Assembly: GCA_015680685.1 (NCBI GenBank)
Contig: MNCI01008068.1
Coordinates: forward strand, 312,036 to 376,035
DNA length: 64,000 nt
DNA from: Gnetum montanum
Lineage: Eukaryota; Streptophyta; Gnetopsida; Gnetales; Gnetaceae
Reading direction: 5' to 3'
Part shown: one piece after another, positions 58,405-64,000 of the stretch
Position numbering within the stretch: the stretch's first letter is position 1
Layout of the letters: every line of letters starts with the position of its first letter
Notes under the pieces: generated by a model
The model's input: the letters and a program-made list of their open reading frames with translations, nothing else
Told to the model about the DNA's origin: nothing
Databases searched by the model: none
Position numbers and translations under genes: made by a program

Positions 58405-59592
58405 AGTATGCTAATTTTAGTACTAAATATGTTGGCCAACATATTTTTGGATGGATGGAGCATAAAATACACCAATTAAACCTCAAAAGATCTTTAAAAT
58501 TCCTAACCATAACCCTTGCACCTACTTGGAGCCTTTGGTGACGTTGAAACAACAGATGATAAATTATAAAAGGGTTGAAACTGATCAAATCCTAGAAAAT
58601 ATGCTAGAATGAGTACTAAATACAAAAGCTAGCATATAAATTATAAGAAAAATCAATAATAGGCCATCAACATATTTGAAGAAACTTTAGATGCCTTCCT
58701 TTAGTCATAGAACCTATCTGGAGCCTCTTATTGCCATGGAATCTTGAAAATTGAGCTAAAAATTGGTCAAAATTAGTTGAATACTTCATTTATAAGCTAG
58801 CTCCAACACTAAATATGATGGCCAATGTATTTTTAGGGAGTATGGAGATGAAGTGACCAAATGAAGTTTCCAATGACCTCCTAAATCACTAGTCTCAGTC
58901 CTAAACCCTAGCTACAGATACCAATGATCTTGGAAGCCAAAAAACCAAGTTTGTTGACCTCCTAGATTGTTCAGATGTCAAAATTCCAAAAGAAATACAT
59001 TCACATGGGTACAAAATATTCTAGCTAGCATGTTTTTAACTTGGGTGGTGGTTTTGATAGTCTTATGTCACTTTGAATTGCTTGGAATTTGATTGGAAAA
59101 GCCTAGAACCTTGGGGCTTGAAGCTAGCTATAACTTGACCTTAGTTTGAGGATGAAAAAATTAAATCTTATCATTTATATGTTGAGGCTAGGGAAAAATA
59201 CGTTGGCTAGCATATTTTTCAGCTAAAGGGCTCCAAACTACACTTTCGTTAATCTATTTTAGCCTCAAAATGACCATTTTGCAACACTAAGACCCCAACG
59301 GTGCCCTATGAGACTATTGAAGCCAAAACTTTAAGTTTGAAAGACTAGAAAATAAATTTTTCTCTAAAAATATGTTGGAATTAGTATTAAATACATTGGA
59401 TAATGTATTTTTCATCTCTTGGTAGCATGTAATGATTCCAAAGGGCCAAATCGACATAAAAAATGACTTATTGTTCCTCCTAGACCACTATGTTGACATT
59501 TCAAGGCATAAGAACCCAAAAACTAGCCTAGAAAAATCCTAGAAATCAAATTTCTTGAAAAGATGCACTGGTACTAGCAATAAATACATTAG
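58405..59592. repeat. Diverged tandem array, seven units of about 185-198 bp
   Basis: The core AAATATGCT...GTACTAAATACATTGGC(T/C)AGCATATTTTT or parts of it starts at about 58405, 58597, 58794, 58992, 59177, 59368 and 59556 (spacings 192, 197, 198, 185, 191, 188). Between cores, phrases such as CCTAGAAAAT and AAGCC.AAA.CC recur more weakly. The period is close to a nucleosome repeat. It lies between the start of the antisense gene and pol of element E. Confidence 0.7.
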
Positions 59593-59910
59593 GCCTTATG
59601 TAACCTTGCTTGACACCACTTTATGGGGTTTTGATCATCATTTGGCTTTCATTTGGCCTCATTTTACATCATTTAGGCTTTGTTTCATCTTAGTTACCTT
59701 AACCTACCTCTGATAGCCATCATTGATCATGTCTTGACCTTTTTTGGCCATTGATGTAATGTGTTTTAACTCATCTTTGCATTATTACTAGAGTATTTTA
59801 CATTGTTTTGACATTATTTACTCATTTTTATCATGAAAGTGCCACTTAATGTGGTTATGGTTGATGTGTAGGATTGGAGTATGGACACCTGAAAGTAATT
59901 TAGTTTACCT

Positions 59911-62900
59911 TTGAGCTTGGGTGGATCTCATGGTGATGTTGAATGGTTTATTAACCTTAATTATGAAGATCTTGAACTTGAGAGCTTGGTCGACCACATA
60001 GCTTGTATAGAAAAGCCTATTGAATGGCATGAACATCTAGTTAAAACCCTTGACCTTGAGGTTCATGACATTACTGCAGAGTCTCTAGCAAAGGTTCTAG
60101 TCACAACAAACAATGGTAAGGAGAAAACACTAAAATTTAGTTCATCACTTAAACCTTAATAGACCCAAGACATCATCAAGGTCCTTCAAGATAACATTAA
60201 GGCCTTTGCTTGGTCATATGAAGATATGCTAGGTCTTGATCCATGCCTAGTGCAACACAACATTATATTGAACCCTAGTATGAAGCTAGTTAAATAAAAG
60301 TCTCATAATATTAGACTAGATTTATCCCTAGTAGTTCTTGATGAGATCATGAAATTGTATGAAGCTAGTTTTATTTGAGCTATTGACTATATGGATTGGA
60401 TATTCAACATAGTGGTAGTACCTAAGAAAAATGGGAGTATACATATTTGCATTAATTTTTGAGACTTAAATAAGACAACCATTAAAGATGATTTCCCTTT
60501 TCCTAGTATTGACCAAATCATTGATACTACGACTAGACATGCCTTGCTATCCTTCATGGATGGGTTCTTGGGATACAACCATGTTAGGATTAACCCAGAG
60601 CATAAACTTTACATGATCTTCATTATCCCTTGGGGAATGTTTTATTATACCATGATGTCATTTGGTTTAAAGAATGTAAGTGCAAGCTACTAATGAGTCA
60701 TGATGTACATATATAGTAACTACATGCTAGGATTACTTAATAACTACATGGAAAACATAGTAGTCAAATACAAGGTGATCAATGACCATCCACATGACCT
60801 TGAATTAGTGCTTAAATGATGTCTCAAATATGAACTTAGGCTCAATCCTAAGAAGTATGTCTTTGGTATCAAAATTGGTAAAGTGCTTGGTTTCATATTG
60901 TTTGAGGAAGGGATACATGTCGATCCTAATAAGATTAAGGCCATAACCAACTTGGCAACACCTACTAACCTTAAGAAGCTTTGGGAACTACAAGGTAGAT
61001 TGCAATTTATTCATAGGTTCATCTAAAGGCTTATGTATAAGCCATAACCCATGCAACACGTTCTTAAGAATGGAGTTTACTATGAGTGGATTGTCCAATG
61101 TCGACAAGTCTTTAATAACATTAAGCAAGAGTTGGTGCAATTACCTATAGTGTATTCATCATAGAAGAATAAACCTTTTTACATCTAGTTTGCCATCTCT
61201 GACACATCCATCACCTCTCTACTATGTCAACAGTGAAATGATAGAGTGGAGCTACCTATATACTAATTAACCTAAGCATTGATTACGTATGGCACTTGAT
61301 GCACTGAGGTTGAGAAGTATTGTCTAGCCCTAGTCTTGTTCTTGAAGAAGTGGAGACACTACCTTTTCAAGAGTAAATTTAATGTCATATGCAAGTAAAA
61401 TGTATGAAGAGCCATAATGATCAATATTTATGAAAGTAGCAAAATAGCATGATGGAAGACCATAATAGCTAATTTTGACCTACATTACATATTCCAAGCC
61501 TCAGCCAAAGATCAAGCTATAGCTACAAAACTCACAACTTCCTGGTTGAAGATCATGTAGCCATAGATCTTGAATTCCATGATGAGCATGTTAACATAAT
61601 TAACAAGGTATTGGAGGGTTATGAGACTATCATGCACTTTGACAGAGCCTCAATTGCCCATGGTGCCAGTGCTGTTGCCATCTTAACATCACCTTTTAGT
61701 GTAATGCAACCTTTCACTTACTATTTTTAGTTCCCATGTACCAAAAACTTAGTGGAGTATGAAGGATTAATTAGAGGAATGATGATAGCCCATGACTAAG
61801 GAATCAAATTCTTGATGATAAAAGGTGATTGACAACTTATGGTTAACTAAGTAATTGAGGTTTATGCATGTAAAGCTAAACATTTACAATCTTACTATGA
61901 CTTAGCTAAGAAAATAATGCAACAATTTACAAACATTGATATTCAACATATATCCCAAAACAAGAATACCTTAGTTGATGCCATGGAAACCTTAGCCTTG
62001 CATGTAATGCTAGATGTGTTTATCAAGTTACCTTTCTTCACGAACTATGCTATTCCCATCACATAGAACACTGAAGGCATCTCTATAGCCAATGTTGATA
62101 CTACTTCTTAAAAAGAGTGGTATGATGATATCAAGTTTTACCTAATGCATGATGAATCTCTATAGAATTTGATTGCTTCTCAAAAGGATGCTATATGTAA
62201 AAGATCAAGAAAATATGTCCTTGTAGGAAATAACATAGTATGTTGACAGTCTTATGATGGCATATTGTTAATGTGCCTGGCGCAAAATCGAGGCCTACAT
62301 AGTCCTTGAGCTAGTTCACGAAGGTGTATGTGGAGGAAATATATGACCTAAAGCCATGGCTATAAATATTAGACAATTAGAATATTATTGGCCTTTTATA
62401 AAAATTGATTGCTTGAAAAAGGTCAAAATTTTTGAAACCTATCAACAACGTAGCAACTTAATACATGTGCCTCCAATTGCATTACACATCACTTAGATAA
62501 CTTGGCCATTTCAATGGTGGGGAATTAACATTATTGAACCTGTAATGCCTAAGTATTCCATGGGGCATATCTTTATCATTACTACAACTGAATATTTTAC
62601 AAAGTGGGTTGAAGCAATTCTCTAAGGAAGAAAACATCTCAACAAGTTTGTAAGTTCATACTAGATAACATAGTAGCTCATTTTGGCATACCTTTAACCA
62701 TAGTCATAGTTAATGGACCATAATTTAATAGCCAAGAAACATAAGCCTTTTGCCAAGAACTAAGCATTAAACATTTTTTTTCATCACCATACTATCCTCA
62801 AGCTAATGGACAAGCTGAAGCTAACAATAAGGTCATCATGAACTTACTAAAAAAGATGCTAAATAATAATAGATGCAAGTCGCATGAGTGGCTTGTCCAT

Positions 62901-63358
62901 GCACTTTAGTCCTATAGGACTATCTTTCAAATTACAATGAGTGTCATCATATATAGCCTTATTTATGAATCTAAAGCTATTTTATCTCTTGACTTATAGG
63001 TTCCATCACTAAGAGTAGCTTTATTTGACTTTATTAATAACAAGCAAAACAAGGAGCTATGTACCATTGAACTTGATTTTGTGAAAGAGTATTGAATATA
63101 AATACTTTCTCACATCGAACAGTACCAAGAGATGTAGAAGCAATGACAACGTCATTATCTGAACAAATGAAAGATCAAGGAAGGTGACCTGGTCCTCAAG
63201 GTTATTTGTGAGCATGAAAACAGGTTCTTAGCCAACTAGGAGGGGTCTTTCTTGGTCACTAAAGCCTACAACAATGAAGCATTCAGATTGATAGAAATGA
63301 ATGTAAATGAATTGGCCAATCCCATCAACCATTCCTACCTTAAGCCTTATTACATCTA
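59911..63358 (+). pseudogene. pol of Tat/Ogre-like element E: RT, RNase H, additional RNase H, integrase
   Basis: The leader frame is at 59911-60159. RT follows at about 60170-60960: VVVPKKNGSIHICINF, FPFPSIDQIID, LLSFMDGFLGYNHVRI, FGLKN and, at the catalytic site, YMENIVVK instead of YMDD (60738-60762). RNase H at 61150-61450 has TEVEKYCLALVLFLKKWRHY. An additional RNase H at 61690-62010 (NLVEYEGLIRGMMIAHD; KGD.QLMVNQVIEVYACKA) is the mark of the Tat lineage. Integrase runs from 62310: zinc-binding part to FETYQQ, then WGINIIEP and VNGP.FNS, where the catalytic Asp residues are now Asn, and YYPQANGQAEANNKVI with the Glu kept. The C-terminus ends LKPYYI at 63358. Dozens of stops; inactive. 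Gag-protease of the same element is 9 kb upstream. Confidence 0.85.
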
Positions 63359-64000
63359 ATGTGATTTTTTTCATAGGTATGAATCAACAATTGATGTAGA
63401 TGACCTTTACAACTAATAGCAAGTGAGCTTGCATGATCTCTCTATCTCTCTATCTATTTTGCACAATGAATGAACTACAAGCTTTCTAAAATTTGATGTG
63501 CATTACATAGATCTATCAATGTTGCATTGATAGTAACCTATGTTGGCCTATAGTTTGCTGCTTATCTCATGTAGCCCTACATAATGTTTTGCAATAACAT
63601 TTTTTTGTCTTGTTTTCTTGTTCTCTGGGAGTAGTGCTTGTAGGGTGAAGCTTGGAAGTCGTTGGAAAGGTGCAACTCATCATGGTGGCAAGTTATCATG
63701 TGACCTTGATGCTCAAGATTTGGTGAGCTTGTCTTGCCATGCCAAGAGTACTTTTCTCACATCACATTCATTACCCCTTTTTAAGCTACAATTCCATAAC
63801 CCAATTATAACCTTGCTTACCTTAACAATAATGGTAACCTATGTTTGACATTCATGCACTATGGCTATGTGACATCCTCTTTGTGATGGTCCATTGTCAA
63901 GTTTGTTTGATGTAACACATCTCATTCAATGAGAAAACAAACTAAATTCAACTTTAACAATGAAACTCAATGAAGCTTTCACCTTGCAAATAAAAGGAGG
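63359..64000. other. Region 3' of pol
   Basis: No LTR start, polypurine tract or gene could be recognised. The ORF at 63618-63848 has no motif. In Tat elements a long 3' UTR is usual, so this is probably the beginning of it. Confidence 0.35.

Overview
This is nuclear DNA of a seed plant, most likely an angiosperm with a large, repeat-rich genome. Three things point there: one intact plant F-box/kelch gene with a GT-AG intron and a plant-typical protein; Ty3/gypsy LTR retroelements whose primer-binding sites match the 3' end of plant tRNA-Asp; and plant-type LINEs. The species cannot be fixed from sequence alone. Apart from the F-box gene, almost everything I can identify is decayed transposable-element DNA, much of it nested.

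Layout. 0-2.5 kb: 3' end of an Athila-like gypsy element (coiled-coil accessory ORF, polypurine tract, LTR) and short GC-rich tandem repeats. 3.6-7.1 kb: 5' half of a second Athila-like element on the minus strand (gag, PBS, LTR). 7.8-16.1 kb: a LINE derivative with a 17-bp target duplication, itself split by an LTR element (7983-14763, minus strand) with its own 5-bp duplication ACATT. 16.1-18.8 kb: unidentified AT-rich DNA with two local duplications and a possible SINE. 18.87-20.71 kb: a 5'-truncated LINE with a 12-bp target duplication. 20.7-27.8 kb: the only host-gene island, with the F-box/kelch gene at 22804-25517. 27.8-33.3 kb: remnants of another Athila-like element on the minus strand, broken by a SINE candidate and a second LINE derivative, followed by a seven-unit diverged tandem array. 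33.3-63.4 kb: two decayed Tat/Ogre-like gypsy elements, here called D and E, interrupted by an Athila-like LTR-gag fragment (33.68-36.6 kb) and by a single LTR in reverse orientation (52.77-53.39 kb).

The most interesting system is in D and E. In both, a sense gag-protease block is followed by a multi-exon gene on the opposite strand. In E this antisense gene can be modelled as eight exons (57588 to 51597, about 1053 codons). All introns are GT-AG and the reading frame carries through every junction, even where an LTR later landed in intron 6. Only after it comes the sense RT-RNaseH-additional RNaseH-integrase block (59.9-63.4 kb). So the antisense gene sits between protease and reverse transcriptase, where Ogre elements carry a short intron. 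The copy in D (45.1 to 40.2 kb) has several exons of recognisably similar sequence and the same order, which argues for a heritable part of the element rather than chance. I do not recognise the protein.

Decay is mostly point mutation. In the antisense gene of E I count about 29 in-frame stops, each reachable by one C-to-T change from a Gln or Arg codon, and no frameshift. Catalytic Asp codons in the pol of E have become Asn or Glu. This fits long-term deamination of methylated cytosines. Two assembly flaws are visible: a 191-N gap inside an LTR that should hold about 391 bases or more, and a single N between two exact 115-bp copies.
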